The notes beneath the pieces were generated by a model. It saw only the letters and a list, made by a program, of their open reading frames with translations. It was not told the origin of the DNA and made no database searches. The translations under genes were made by a program, and so were the position numbers. Of a stretch of 64,000 bases of DNA, positions 27,130 through 37,908 are shown one piece after another. This DNA comes from Streptomyces humicola (GTDB lineage Bacteria > Actinomycetota > Actinomycetes > Streptomycetales > Streptomycetaceae), in NCBI RefSeq assembly GCF_024436035.1, contig NZ_JANFNG010000027.1:1-64000 (forward strand), given 5' to 3'. Positions within the stretch are counted from its first letter, which is position 1; each line of letters opens with the position of its first letter.

Positions 27130-27199
27130 CGCGCCTGGTCTACCCGGGTCGGCCGATATCGCGGCGGCAATTGCGCTGCACAGTTCTCCGCGACGGTGG

Positions 27200-29350
27200 T
27201 CAGAAGGCACAAGTGTGTCCGCTGCAGCCGCCACTGTACTCGTCGTGGATCTTCACCGTGGCTCCTGGCGCGGTGCCGGGGTCGGCCAGGGTGAGGACCT
27301 GGCCGGGGCGGGCTCCGTAGCGGTAGACGGTGATGCCTTTCACCCTGGCCTGCCAGGCTGCCAGGTAGATCGCGCGGATGTCTGCCGCCGTGGCCTGTTC
27401 CGGCAGGTTGATGGTCTTGGCGACCGCCGCGTCGACGTGGCGTTGCACAGCGGCCTGCATCTTCAGATGCCACTCGGGCGGTATCTCCAGGGCGGTCACG
27501 AACGCGGTACGCACATCGGGGGGAACGTGCGGGATCTGGCGTACCATGCCTGTACGGTCGAGCTCGGCCCTGAGCTGGTCGGACCAGAACCCCCGGTCCC
27601 GCGCCAGGCGTTCGAAGTGAGGGTTCACCTCGGGAAGCTGGCGGCCGAGGATGTGACGCACGTAGGACAGGGCGAACATCGGCTCGATCCCCGAGGTGGT
27701 TCCGGCGATGAGCGAGATGGTGCCGGTCGGGGCGATGGAGGTGAGCTGGGCGTTGCGCAGGGGCCTGGTGCCTTGCCCTGCGTAGCGGCTGTGCTGGTAG
27801 AGCGGGAAGGGGCCGCGCTGGGCGGCGAGTTCGGCGGAAGCCTGGTGGGCTTCCTTCTCGATGACCGCCAGTACGCGGCCGGCGAGGCGGATGGCCGGCT
27901 CGGAGTCGTAGGGGATCCCCAGGACGGCCAGCAACTCGGCCAGCCCCATCACGCCAAGGCCGACCTTGCGGGAGTCGTGCGCCGGGCGCTCCAGCTCGCG
28001 GATGGGGTAGCGGCTGACATCGATGACGTCGTCGAGGAACCGCACCGCCAGCCATACAGCCGCACGCAGGCGCTCGAAGTCGACCTGGCCGCCGGATATG
28101 AAGCGGGCCAGGTTGAGCGATGCGAGGTTGCAGGACTCATACGGCAGGAGCGGCACCTCTCCGCAGGGGTTGGTCGCCTCGATGCGCCCGGAGGAGGGCA
28201 GCGGGTTGGCCTGGTTGATCCGATCGAGGAACAGCAGGCCGGGATCTCCACTGCGCCAGGCCGCCCGGCAGATCCGGTCGAAGAGCTCCGTCGCGTCGAT
28301 GCGTGCCACCGCTTTGCCGGTGCGCGGGTTCACCAGGCGGTGCCCGGTGCCGCGGAGCACTGCCCGCATGAAGCGGTCGGAGACCGCCACCGACACGTTG
28401 AAGTGCTCCAGCCCACCCGCGGCCTTGGCTTGGACGAAGTCGACGATGTCGGGGTGCGATACGTCCAGTACGGCCATGGAGGCCCCGCGACGTCGTCCTC
28501 CCTGTGCCAGGACGTCTGCGGCTGCGTCGAATACGGACAGGAACGACACTGGGCCGCTGGCGGCTCCTCCCGTACTGGCAACGGCATCGCCACGCGGGCG
28601 CAACCGTGAGAAGGAGTAGCCGGTTCCTGCGCCGGCCTGGTGCAACAGGGCGGCGTGCCCGAGCGTGCCGAAGATCGAAACGAGCGAGTCCTCGAGCGGG
28701 AGCACCACGCATCCGGACAGCAGCCCCAGGCTCGTCCCCGCATTCATCAGCGTCGGAGAGTTGGGCAGGAACTCCAGCCGGCGCAGTGAACGGGAGAACG
28801 CCTCCACCCAGCGCTGCGCCGACCCCGGTGACCACGCCTCCTCCGCCTGCGCAACATGACGGGCGACGCGGTCCATCATCTCCCCAGTCGACTCGGCGAC
28901 CCTTCCGTGGTCATCTCGCAGCAGATAACGCTCTTTGAGCACGGCAACCGCGCTCAATGGCAATTTGAGGTCATCTCGCACGCCGAGGAGCAGCTTCGCG
29001 CGGCGCAGCTCAGCGTGCTCGCGGCGGTAGACGATGAATGCGCGGGCCACGTCCGCGAAGCCGCCCCGCATAAGCGCCTGTTCGACGGCATCTTGGATGT
29101 CTTCCACCCCGGGTGGGCGGCTGCCGAAGCGTCTGGCCAGCTCGGTACTGATGGCCGCGGTCACCGTGGCGGGCAACGACGGGTCGCGCCGCCCGACTTC
29201 GCAGGCCGCCCGGGAGATTGCCGCTTCGATCCGGCCAGGATCGAATCCGACGATCGCTCCGTCGCGTTGCCGCAGCCGAGGGGGTGTCGCGGCTTCCGAC
29301 CAAGAGTGACCTTTGGGCTTCGTGATTGTCTTCTGCTGCCGGCGAACCAT
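27200..29350 (-). CDS. nrdJ: Adenosylcobalamin-dependent (class II) ribonucleotide reductase
   Basis: A 716-residue single-chain reductase making deoxynucleotides without oxygen. An N-terminal ATP-cone-like region (about 25-110) is followed by the alpha barrel: NSPTLMNAG, LSGCVVLPLEDS (redox Cys), GGRRRGASMAVLDVSHPDI, NPCGEVPLLPYESCNLASLNL with the radical Cys and Glu, and APTGTISLIAG. The extreme C-terminus, GGCSGHTCAF, supplies the shuttle cysteine pair. Size and layout resemble NrdZ (Rv0570), a DosR-regulated reductase of M. tuberculosis. It starts 38 bases after the DUF2267 gene, so the two are probably co-transcribed. It is convergent with the kinase. Confidence 0.93.
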   Translation of the reverse strand: MVRRQQKTITKPKGHSWSEAATPPRLRQRDGAIVGFDPGRIEAAISRAACEVGRRDPSLPATVTAAISTELARRFGSRPPGVEDIQDAVEQALMRGGFADVARAFIVYRREHAELRRAKLLLGVRDDLKLPLSAVAVLKERYLLRDDHGRVAESTGEMMDRVARHVAQAEEAWSPGSAQRWVEAFSRSLRRLEFLPNSPTLMNAGTSLGLLSGCVVLPLEDSLVSIFGTLGHAALLHQAGAGTGYSFSRLRPRGDAVASTGGAASGPVSFLSVFDAAADVLAQGGRRRGASMAVLDVSHPDIVDFVQAKAAGGLEHFNVSVAVSDRFMRAVLRGTGHRLVNPRTGKAVARIDATELFDRICRAAWRSGDPGLLFLDRINQANPLPSSGRIEATNPCGEVPLLPYESCNLASLNLARFISGGQVDFERLRAAVWLAVRFLDDVIDVSRYPIRELERPAHDSRKVGLGVMGLAELLAVLGIPYDSEPAIRLAGRVLAVIEKEAHQASAELAAQRGPFPLYQHSRYAGQGTRPLRNAQLTSIAPTGTISLIAGTTSGIEPMFALSYVRHILGRQLPEVNPHFERLARDRGFWSDQLRAELDRTGMVRQIPHVPPDVRTAFVTALEIPPEWHLKMQAAVQRHVDAAVAKTINLPEQATAADIRAIYLAAWQARVKGITVYRYGARPGQVLTLADPGTAPGATVKIHDEYSGGCSGHTCAF

Positions 29351-29388
29351 TGCGTCAGCTTCCCGGCCGAGTAGATTGCGTGGCGTGT

Positions 29389-29817
29389 CTACGGTTCGGC
29401 GGACAGCAGCTCGCGCACATCGTGCGGAAGTGCCTTGAAAACTTCGTCGAGTTCACCCTTGGACAACTGGTGGTGCATAGCGGTGGTGACGGCTCGGGCC
29501 GCGCCTTCCACCTCGGATTCGCTGAGCGAGGACTCATGCGCGAACCGCCTCACGTAGGCCTTCCGGTCGTACTTCACCGGTACGCCGCTGGGGTCCCAGC
29601 CGTCGTAGTACACACCGCGCAGGAGCACCGGCAACTGGGCACCGAGTTTCGCGGCGACATCCACCGGTAGCCGGTCGCGCAGGGTGTGCAGCCAGGCGCG
29701 CATGATGCGGTACGCGCGATGGCGGTCGGCATTCCCCGAGGTCTTCTCCACTTCGGCCAGCCAGGTGTTGGCGGTCTGGATGGTGTGGTCGAATGCTGGG
29801 AGTCCGGTAGTAGGCAT
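29389..29817 (-). CDS. DUF2267 domain protein
   Basis: A 142-residue protein covering a whole DUF2267 domain, with two repeats of the helical unit: WLAEVEKTSGNADRHRAYRIMRAWLHTLRDRLP, then FVRRFA-like sequence ending LSKGELDEVFKALPHDVRELL. The ATG at 29817 follows AAGAGGAGAAG. The function is unknown; such proteins accompany stress loci in many bacteria. It sits between Hsp20 (216 bases upstream) and the class II reductase (38 bases downstream), all on the minus strand. Confidence 0.85.
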   Translation of the reverse strand: MPTTGLPAFDHTIQTANTWLAEVEKTSGNADRHRAYRIMRAWLHTLRDRLPVDVAAKLGAQLPVLLRGVYYDGWDPSGVPVKYDRKAYVRRFAHESSLSESEVEGAARAVTTAMHHQLSKGELDEVFKALPHDVRELLSAEP

Positions 29818-30033
29818 CGGCTTCTCCTCTTCGTCTTCGTCCGATCTGCGGTGGACACGAGGATCACTGTCTGAAGGGCCGCCCGCCGGGTCGGTGGGCC
29901 TCTTTGGCAGGGCACTCCGGTTCTGCGGCCCTTCGGTGGGAGCCCGGGCAGCGCGGGGAACGCGATCGAGGGCCGGCGACCGGGCCGCTCGTGAGCCCAG
30001 CGCCAGGCCCTGCACGAACCCTGTCATTCGCGG

Positions 30034-30462
30034 TCAGCCGACCTGGCCGATCGGGATGTGGCGGGCGGAGGGTGCGACCTCGCTGAGGGGAGCCTTGACG
30101 GTGAGGATGCCCTTGTCGTAATGGGCGGTGATGTCCTCCTCCTTGATCCCGTCGGGAAGGGGGATGCTGCGCGTGAAAGAGCCGTAGTGGAACTCGCAAC
30201 GCCGCTTGTCCTTCTCCTCTTCGGTGCGCTCGGCGCTGATGGTGAGCACGCCGTGCTCGAAAGTGATCTCCACGTCCTTGGCGGGGTCGATGCCGGGCAG
30301 TTCGGCCCGCACCACATAGGTGCCGTCTTCCTGGTACTCCTCGACGTGGATGAAGTGCGTCTGCGGGGCGAAGGCCCGGATGATGGGGAACAGGTCCACC
30401 ACGCCGGCGAGTTCCGGGTGGCGGTTCATGAACGGGGTCGTCCTGCGTTCCATGGCGGTCAT
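30034..30462 (-). CDS. Hsp20/alpha-crystallin small heat shock protein
   Basis: A 142-residue holdase chaperone. The alpha-crystallin domain covers about 40-130 (VRAELPGIDPAKDVEITFEHGVL; the beta7 LPDGIKEEDITAHYDKGILTV; ending in a short tail with HIPIG). The N-terminus MNRHPELAGVVDLFP resembles HspX/Acr of M. tuberculosis, a hallmark of dormancy. GGAGG lies five bases before ATG 30462; a second ATG three codons later is possible. The neighbouring avidin-like gene ends 73 bases upstream, so one transcript from the hpf promoter could include it. Confidence 0.92.
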   Translation of the reverse strand: MTAMERRTTPFMNRHPELAGVVDLFPIIRAFAPQTHFIHVEEYQEDGTYVVRAELPGIDPAKDVEITFEHGVLTISAERTEEEKDKRRCEFHYGSFTRSIPLPDGIKEEDITAHYDKGILTVKAPLSEVAPSARHIPIGQVG

Positions 30463-30535
30463 CGGGACCTCCAGGTGATTGCGTTGCGGGGTTGGGCCGT
30501 TTGCTGGTGTTGCGCTCGTGCGCGCCGGGGCGGAG

Positions 30536-30991
30536 TCATCGGGTCGGCATAGCGGTCGTGTCTGCCGGATGGTCGGCGGGTTCGGACAGCGTGCCCAGCC
30601 GGATGTGGAGCGCGGCCTGATCGAGCTCGGGCACCTGGCGTGTGAAGGTGTCCTGGCCGACGGTGGTGCATTCCCAGGCGTTGGTCTCGGTCGCGACGGT
30701 GGTGAGCAGCCAGGTGGCGTAGATCCGTTCGTCGCCGCCGTCGTCGAGGTACATGCCGTTCCAGCTGGTGACGGACTCGGCGTCGCTGCGGTCGTTGTGC
30801 CAGGCGACCGTCCAGCCCAGGACGGTTCCGTAGCCGGGTCGTGTGGTCGTCTCGTACCGGCCCACCAGCGCGTACGGGCCGGCCGAGTGGCCCGTGGCTG
30901 AGACGTACGTACCGATGATGCCGCCGAGCGGGTCGGTCGTCATGCGCATGTGGGAGCCGAGTTCGTTGTACCAGTCGCCTGCGACGTTCAT
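30536..30991 (-). CDS. Avidin/streptavidin-family protein without signal peptide
   Basis: A 151-residue protein whose residues 4-118 align throughout with streptavidin: GDWYNELGS, GTYVSATG, GWTVAWHN, TSWNG, ATWLLTT, NAWECT and GQDTF. Residues equivalent to the biotin contacts are present: Asn9, Ser13, Tyr29, Ser31, Trp64, Ser73, Thr75, Trp77, Trp94, Asp114. Trp106, which caps the neighbouring subunit site, is also present. Unlike known secreted avidins it starts directly at the domain, so it should stay in the cytoplasm. A 33-residue acidic tail follows. ATG 30991 overlaps the last codons of the hibernation-factor gene (ATGA), with AGGAAGAG upstream. Biotin binding is predicted, its purpose unknown. 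Confidence 0.9.
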   Translation of the reverse strand: MNVAGDWYNELGSHMRMTTDPLGGIIGTYVSATGHSAGPYALVGRYETTTRPGYGTVLGWTVAWHNDRSDAESVTSWNGMYLDDGGDERIYATWLLTTVATETNAWECTTVGQDTFTRQVPELDQAALHIRLGTLSEPADHPADTTAMPTR

Positions 30992-31807
30992 GGTGGCTTC
31001 TCTTCCTGCTGCTCGACGGGGGTGACCAGCCCGTAGCACCCGTCGTAGCGGTGGTAGAGGACGTTGCCTCGCCCGGTGGCATCGGCGAAAAAGACAAACG
31101 GGTACCCGCTCGTCTCCAGCCACCGCTTCGCCTGCTCCAGGGTCATCGCGCGGGCCGGGATGGTGCTGAGGGTCAGCGGCACGGCACGCGGGCCGAGGCC
31201 GTCCGGCGGGGTGCCGACCTGGGCGAGTCAGTAGCCGGTCGGCCCGGCCCGGTAGATGACGCTGTCGCGTCCGGTGTCGAGGTCGGTGAACAGGTGGAAG
31301 TCGTAGTCCATCGCCTCCATCTCGAAGGCTGCCTCGTCCGGCGTCTCCCGGGCCAGGGAGAAGGACTTGTGCCGCACCACGCGCCGCTCCTCGACAGGAC
31401 GCGGGTAGAAATCGGGCCGGTGCGCGGATTCGCTTGCGTGGCGCCACCTCGTGCGCCGCGGCCTCCGGCACGCCGCCCCGCCGCGCCTCCCAGTCCCGGC
31501 TCAGCCGCGCGAGCCGGTGCTCCAGCCGGTCGCGCAGCAGGTTGACCGCCTCCGGCATCGACGGAGCGGCCACGTGAGCCCGCGCCGGCCGGCCGTTGAC
31601 ATCCAGATTGGCCTGCGCCATCGCCGACCTGCGCACGGCCGGGTCCCGTCCCTGGGTGAGCTTCACCCTCGCAAACAGCACGGGCTCATGGGCTCGGCCG
31701 GCAACCGCCAACACCTTGGTTCGCGCGTCCTCCACGCACTCCGGCGGGACGTCTCCTTGGACCTTCACCTGGATCTCGGGGGCTTGCTGGGTGGCCGAAC
31801 GGTTCAT
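30988..31807 (-). pseudogene. hpf: Long-form ribosome hibernation factor (HPF), frameshift and stop
   Basis: From ATG 31807 (GGGAGGAGAG upstream) the S30AE-like N-terminus reads IQVKVQGDVPPECVEDARTK, VLFARVKLTQG and LLRDRLEHRLARLSRDWE. Near 31440 one extra base shifts the frame. The C-terminal domain (EERRVVRHKSFSLARETPDE, MDYDFHLFTDLDTGRDS) follows in the new frame up to an in-frame TGA at about 31229 after GPTGY. Beyond it a second domain-like unit (MTLEQAKRWLETSGYPFVFF) runs to the stop that overlaps the avidin-like gene. The layout resembles mycobacterial dormancy-associated HPFs with repeated C-terminal units. Two lesions suggest decay, though sequencing error is possible. Confidence 0.75.
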
Positions 31808-31903
31808 GCTCTCCTCCCGCATCTCCATCGCTGCGCGATCACTACGGACTGGTTTCCTCCGACGCTTTCCTTCCACGATCACGCGTGGCGGCCGGTTGTT
31901 GGA

Positions 31904-31917
31904 GGGCCGAAGGTCCC
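31904..31917. promoter_or_regulatory. Candidate box between hpf and ftsH (site 1)
   Basis: GGGCCGAAGGTCCC, a full match to the recurrent pattern, lies 97 bases upstream of the hpf start on the minus strand. With the second box 45 bases away it makes this divergent spacer the most box-rich in the window. Confidence 0.5.
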
Positions 31918-31961
31918 CGCTGAGGGGAACTGCGTCCCGCCCTGGCCGGATGGTCCTCTGC

Positions 31962-31977
31962 GGGGCCGTTCGGCCCC
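31962..31977. promoter_or_regulatory. Candidate box between hpf and ftsH (site 2)
   Basis: GGGGCCGTTCGGCCCC is a near-perfect palindrome 82 bases upstream of the ftsH start and 155 bases upstream of hpf. A weaker partial copy (GGCCGGATGGTCC) lies between the two sites. Confidence 0.5.
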
Positions 31978-32058
31978 TGCCACGGGGGGAGCGGAAGCTT
32001 TGAGGCTGGTTGGCAGGAGTTCACTGCGGAATGGGCGGAATGGAGGGTGTGAGTTGCT

Positions 32059-34050
<1,992 letters not shown>

Positions 34051-34098
34051 GGCCCGCATCAGCAGGCAACCCGAAGCCGACCCGGAAGAGGAAGCATC

Positions 34099-34302
34099 AT
34101 GGAATCGATGGTCACCGAAATGGAGCTCAATGAGCGGCTGAACGTCCTGGAGACGCGGGTGCGAACCCTCGCCCAGGCAGTGCGGACACTCGCCGATGCC
34201 CTGGAGCGGCTTGAGGGACTCATCCCCCGGGATCCCGAAGAAGAACAGCTCAGCCGCGCTGCCCGGCTCGCCCACGAGATCCTCCTCGCCCAAGGACTCT
34301 AG
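34099..34302 (+). CDS. Small coiled-coil protein
   Basis: A 67-residue protein (MESMVTEMELNERLNVLETR at the start) with heptad-like Leu/Val/Leu spacing through residues 10-45, then an acidic patch and a short helix. AAGAGGAAG lies upstream. It follows ftsH by 48 bases in the same direction. No family recognised. It could be an adaptor or oligomerisation peptide for FtsH or for the RNA-repair genes downstream. Confidence 0.6.
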   Translation: MESMVTEMELNERLNVLETRVRTLAQAVRTLADALERLEGLIPRDPEEEQLSRAARLAHEILLAQGL

Positions 34303-34345
34303 GTGCCACTCAGCGGGCAGGACCGCCGTGCTCGTCGTCTTCGGC

Positions 34346-34395
34346 AGGGCCCGAAGCCAACGCCCTGGCGGTCGGCTACTTCGGCGCCGGAACAA
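34346..34395 (+). repeat. Fragment copied from the PRTase-hydrolase gene
   Basis: About 50 bases resemble 37406-37452 inside the phosphoribosyltransferase-hydrolase gene, including GGCGGTCGGCTACTTCGGCG. They encode NALAVGYFGAG against KALAVGYFGAS in the intact gene. It is a stray fragment in the archease leader and a mark of local duplication. Confidence 0.6.
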
Positions 34396-34436
34396 GGGCG
34401 GTGGGTCCGCGGGTACCAGCCCACGGAAGGTATGCG

Positions 34437-34871
34437 ATGAATCCGGCAGATACGGTCCCATCCAGTGGTCACCGCAGCGTTCCGCACACCGCCGACCTGC
34501 GGGTCGAGGCATGGGGTGCGACCCGCGAGGAGTGCCTGGCGGAGGCGGTGCGCGCGGTGGTGGAGTCGTTCGTGGACCTCACTGAAGCCACGGCGCAGAC
34601 CAGCCGCGAGGCCGAAATCACGGCGAACAGCGACGAGGACTTGCTGGTGGCGCTGCTGGAGGAGCTCGTGTACTGGCTCGACACCGCCTCCGAGGTCCCG
34701 GTCGCCGTCGATCTGGATGCGATGCCCGGCGGTGTGCGGGCCCGCTTCCGGATGGCGGATGCGGACTCACTACCCGTGACTGGGGCAACGCCCAAGGCGG
34801 TGACCCTGCACCAGCTGACCTTCTCCCGTGGCCCGGACGGCTTTCGCTGCTCGGTGACGCTCGACGTCTGA
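34437..34871 (+). CDS. Archease, RtcB ligase cofactor protein
   Basis: A 144-residue archease. Landmarks are PHTADLRVEAWG (metal-binding His/Asp near residue 18), a helical middle with DEDLLVALLEELVYWLDT, and the C-terminal ATPKAVTLHQLTF strand. Archease promotes guanylylation and multiple turnover of RtcB. ATG 34437 is preceded by GGAAGG. RtcB follows 92 bases downstream on the same strand, giving a two-gene RNA ligase module of the kind found across archaea and bacteria. Confidence 0.88.
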   Translation: MNPADTVPSSGHRSVPHTADLRVEAWGATREECLAEAVRAVVESFVDLTEATAQTSREAEITANSDEDLLVALLEELVYWLDTASEVPVAVDLDAMPGGVRARFRMADADSLPVTGATPKAVTLHQLTFSRGPDGFRCSVTLDV

Positions 34872-34963
34872 AGGCACATGCGATACCCGCGCGATGCAAC
34901 GGATCACGACTTGTCGACAGCCGATCGTGACGTTCAGGCACGGCGCATAAGGAGATGATCGTC

Positions 34964-36403
34964 ATGAAGACGGCGGAAGTAGCCGGGATAGAGATCGTCG
35001 AGGACGGCCCGTTCCGCTACCGCATCCCGCAGCACGGACCAATGCGCGTGCCCGGCGTGGTCTTCGCCAGCCGCTACGTGCTGCCGGAGGCGGCCGGGGA
35101 CCAGGCGCTGCAGCAGGTGGTGAACGTGGCCACGCTGCCGGGCATCGTGGAGGCGTCCTATGCGATGCCGGACGTGCACTGGGGCTACGGCTTCCCGATC
35201 GGCGGCGTCGCCGCGACCGATGTCGGCGCCTCCGGGGTGATCTCGCCGGGCGGCGTCGGCTTCGACATCTCCTGCGGGGTGCGGCTGCTGGCCGCCGGGT
35301 GCGACCGGCAGGAGCTCGCGCCCCGGCTGCAGGCGCTGATGGACGTGCTCGGCCACCGCACCCCGCGGGGACCTGGCCGCGGCGCCGTCTGGCACGTCGG
35401 CCGCAGCCAGCTCGACCACATCCTTGAAGACGGCGCCCGGTACGCGGTCGAGTGCGGCCACGGCGTCCAGCGCGACCTGAACCGGTGCGAGGACGAGGGG
35501 AGGCTGGCCGGCGCCCTTGCCGCCCAGGTGAGCACCCGCGCGATCGACCGCGGGCTGTGCCAGGTCGGCAGTCTCGGCTCGGGCAACCACTTCCTTGAGG
35601 TCCAGGCGGTCGAGGCCGTCTACGACCCGGACGCGGCGCGGGCGATGGGGTTGCACGAGGGCCAGGTCACCGTGATGATCCACTGCGGCTCACGCGGTCT
35701 GGGCCACCAGATCTGCACCGATCACGTCCGCACGATGGACCAGGCGATGTCGCGCTACGGCATCAGCGTGTCCGACCGGCAACTGGCCTGCGTTCCGGTG
35801 GAATCGCCCGAGGGCCGCGCCTACTTGGGCGCGATGGCCGCGGCCTCCAACTATGCCCGGGCCAACCGCCAGTTGCTCGCCGAAGCGGCCGGCGACGCCT
35901 TCGAGGCGGTCTGCGGCTGCGGTCTGGATCTGGTCTACGACATCTCACACAACACAGCCAAGACCGAAATCCACCGGGTCGACGGCAACCCGCTGCGGCT
36001 GTGCGTTCACCGCAAGGGCGCCACCCGCGCCCTGCCGCCCGGCCACCCCGACCTGCCGCACGATCTCGCCACGGTGGGCCAGCCGGTGCTCATCCCCGGC
36101 ACCATGGGCACCGCCTCCTACGTCCTGGTGGGCGTGGCCGGCGGCGGCGCCTTCCACTCGACCTGCCACGGCGCCGGTCGGGTCCGCAGCAGACACGCCG
36201 CGGCCCGCGAGGTGGACGGCCGGCAGCTGCGCGCCGACCTGGAAAGGCACGGCATCGCGGTGCGCGGGACGACACTGCGCGGGCTCGCCGAGGAGGCGCC
36301 GCTCGCCTACAAAGACATCGACGCCGTCGTGCAAGCCAGCGAGGGCGCCGGCCTGTGCCGCAAGGTCGCCCGACTGGTGCCGCTGGGCGTCGTCAAAGGC
36401 TGA
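34964..36403 (+). CDS. rtcB: RtcB RNA-splicing ligase (3'-phosphate RNA ligase)
   Basis: A 479-residue GTP- and Mn-dependent ligase joining 2',3'-cyclic or 3'-phosphate RNA ends to 5'-OH ends. Metal ligands are seen as Cys104 (GFDISCGVR), His209 (GSGNHF), His240 (HCGSRGLGH) and His329 (DISHN). His402 in CHGAGR is the expected GMP-attachment residue. AAGGAG stands nine bases before ATG 34964, so this start is better than the ATG at 34955. In a dormancy island it could reseal tRNAs or rRNA cut by toxins (inference). The PRTase-hydrolase gene follows after 30 bases. Confidence 0.95.
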   Translation: MKTAEVAGIEIVEDGPFRYRIPQHGPMRVPGVVFASRYVLPEAAGDQALQQVVNVATLPGIVEASYAMPDVHWGYGFPIGGVAATDVGASGVISPGGVGFDISCGVRLLAAGCDRQELAPRLQALMDVLGHRTPRGPGRGAVWHVGRSQLDHILEDGARYAVECGHGVQRDLNRCEDEGRLAGALAAQVSTRAIDRGLCQVGSLGSGNHFLEVQAVEAVYDPDAARAMGLHEGQVTVMIHCGSRGLGHQICTDHVRTMDQAMSRYGISVSDRQLACVPVESPEGRAYLGAMAAASNYARANRQLLAEAAGDAFEAVCGCGLDLVYDISHNTAKTEIHRVDGNPLRLCVHRKGATRALPPGHPDLPHDLATVGQPVLIPGTMGTASYVLVGVAGGGAFHSTCHGAGRVRSRHAAAREVDGRQLRADLERHGIAVRGTTLRGLAEEAPLAYKDIDAVVQASEGAGLCRKVARLVPLGVVKG

Positions 36404-36433
36404 CGTCGACGGCTGAAGGCAAGGAGGCGCATC

Positions 36434-37774
36434 GTGATATTCACAGACCGCACCGATGCGGGACGGCAGTTGGCGGCCCGATTGGACCACTTCAAGGGCG
36501 AGAACCCGGTCGTGGTCGGCCTGCCCCGGGGCGGCGTGGTCGTCGCCGCACAGGTCGCACAAGCGCTGGACGCACCGCTGGACGTGTGCCTGGTGCGCAA
36601 GCTAGGGGTGCCGTTCCAGCCGGAGCTGGCCATGGGCGCCATCGGAGAGGACGGCGTGCGGGTGGTCAACGACGAGGTGGTACGCGGCGCCCGTGTCTTC
36701 GAGGACGAACTGGCCGCGGCCGAGGCCCAGGAGCGCACCGTGCTGGAACGCCGCGCCTACCGTTACCGGGGCGAGCGGCCGCCCATCGAGCTGACCGGCC
36801 GCACCGTGCTCGTGGTCGACGACGGCGTGGCCACCGGCTCGACGGCGCGGGCCGGCTGCCGCATCGTCCGCGGCCGGGGAGCCGGGCGGGTGGTACTTGC
36901 GGTGCCGGTGGCGCCACGGGGTTGGACGGCTTGGCTCGGCCAGGACGCCGACGAGCTGGTCTGCCTGCACACGCCGGTGCATTTCTATGCGATCGGCCAG
37001 TTCTACGCCGACTTCCGCCAGACCACCGACGACGACGTCGTCGACTGCCTCCGGCGGGCGGCGCGCCGCGCAGACGGACAGACGCCCGCGGCCCCGCCGA
37101 CCAGGTCGGGCGATCCGCCGCCCGCAGGGCGGGAGGTCGAGGTGCGGGCCGGAACGGCCCGGCTCGGCGGGCACCTGACCGTCCCCGAGAACGCTACGGG
37201 GATCGTGGTCTTCGCGCACGGCAGCGGCAGCAGCCGCCACAGCCCGCGCAACCGCTTCGTCGCCGCCGGACTCAACCAGGCCGGGCTGGGCACCTTGTTG
37301 TTCGACCTGCTCACCGAGGACGAGGGCATGGACCGCGCGAAGGTGTTCGACACCGAACTGCTCGCCTCGCGCCTCGCCCAAGCCACCGACTGGCTGTACG
37401 CCGAGCCCGAAACCAAGGCCCTGGCGGTCGGCTACTTCGGCGCCAGCACCGGAGCAGCCGCCGCACTGTGGGCGGCGGCAGAACCCGGCGCGTGCATCGC
37501 CGCCATCGTCTCCCGCGGCGGACGACCCGACCTGGCAGGCCCCCGCCTCCCCCAGGTCACCGCGCCCACCCTGCTGATTGTCGGCGGAAACGACACCCTC
37601 GTGCTCGAGCTCAACTGGCGGGCACAGGCACAACTGTGCTGCGAAAACCGGCTGGAGGTCGTCCCCGGTGCCACCCACCTCTTCGAAGAGCCGGGCACCC
37701 TGGAGAAGGTCACCCAGCTGGCCAGCGACTGGTTCACCAACCATCTCGCCCCTGCACCGCAACCCAGCGGCTGA
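36434..37774 (+). CDS. Phosphoribosyltransferase / dienelactone hydrolase fusion
   Basis: A 446-residue protein. Residues 1-210 are a type I phosphoribosyltransferase (VVGLPRGGVVVAAQVA; the PRPP loop TVLVVDDGVATGSTA). Residues 230-446 are an alpha/beta hydrolase of dienelactone-hydrolase type (VVFAHGSGSSRHSPRN; YFGASTGAAAA with nucleophile Ser in GASTG; an Asp in GGNDTLV; His in ATHLFEEPG). The same fusion is Rv0571c, next to nrdZ in the M. tuberculosis DosR regulon. The reaction is unknown. GTG 36434 has AAGGAGG seven bases upstream. It probably extends the archease-rtcB operon. A PRPP synthetase lies downstream. Confidence 0.88.
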   Translation: MIFTDRTDAGRQLAARLDHFKGENPVVVGLPRGGVVVAAQVAQALDAPLDVCLVRKLGVPFQPELAMGAIGEDGVRVVNDEVVRGARVFEDELAAAEAQERTVLERRAYRYRGERPPIELTGRTVLVVDDGVATGSTARAGCRIVRGRGAGRVVLAVPVAPRGWTAWLGQDADELVCLHTPVHFYAIGQFYADFRQTTDDDVVDCLRRAARRADGQTPAAPPTRSGDPPPAGREVEVRAGTARLGGHLTVPENATGIVVFAHGSGSSRHSPRNRFVAAGLNQAGLGTLLFDLLTEDEGMDRAKVFDTELLASRLAQATDWLYAEPETKALAVGYFGASTGAAAALWAAAEPGACIAAIVSRGGRPDLAGPRLPQVTAPTLLIVGGNDTLVLELNWRAQAQLCCENRLEVVPGATHLFEEPGTLEKVTQLASDWFTNHLAPAPQPSG

Positions 37775-37839
37775 CCGGACTGCCCGCCAACAGCAGGGGG
37801 TCGATGAGAAGCGTTGGCCGGCTGCGCACCTGCCAGGCG

Positions 37840-37867
37840 GGGGTCGGCGTGACGTGACACCGACCCC
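37840..37867. terminator. Hairpin between convergent genes
   Basis: GGGGTCGG at 37840-37847 pairs with CCGACCCC at 37860-37867, and a few more bases extend the stem around the small loop. It lies between the ends of the PRTase-hydrolase (37774) and the minus-strand peptide gene (37909) and could serve both. No clear U-run is present, as is common in actinomycetes. Confidence 0.45.
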
Positions 37868-37908
37868 ACCCTGGAGATCATGCGAACAACTCACCAGCAG
37901 CGCCATCA

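Noticed and set aside
25411-29350. A DevR/OsdR-type response regulator next to the kinase
   Set aside because: No receiver-domain or LuxR-type helix-turn-helix frame was found anywhere in the window, so the cognate regulator must be elsewhere.
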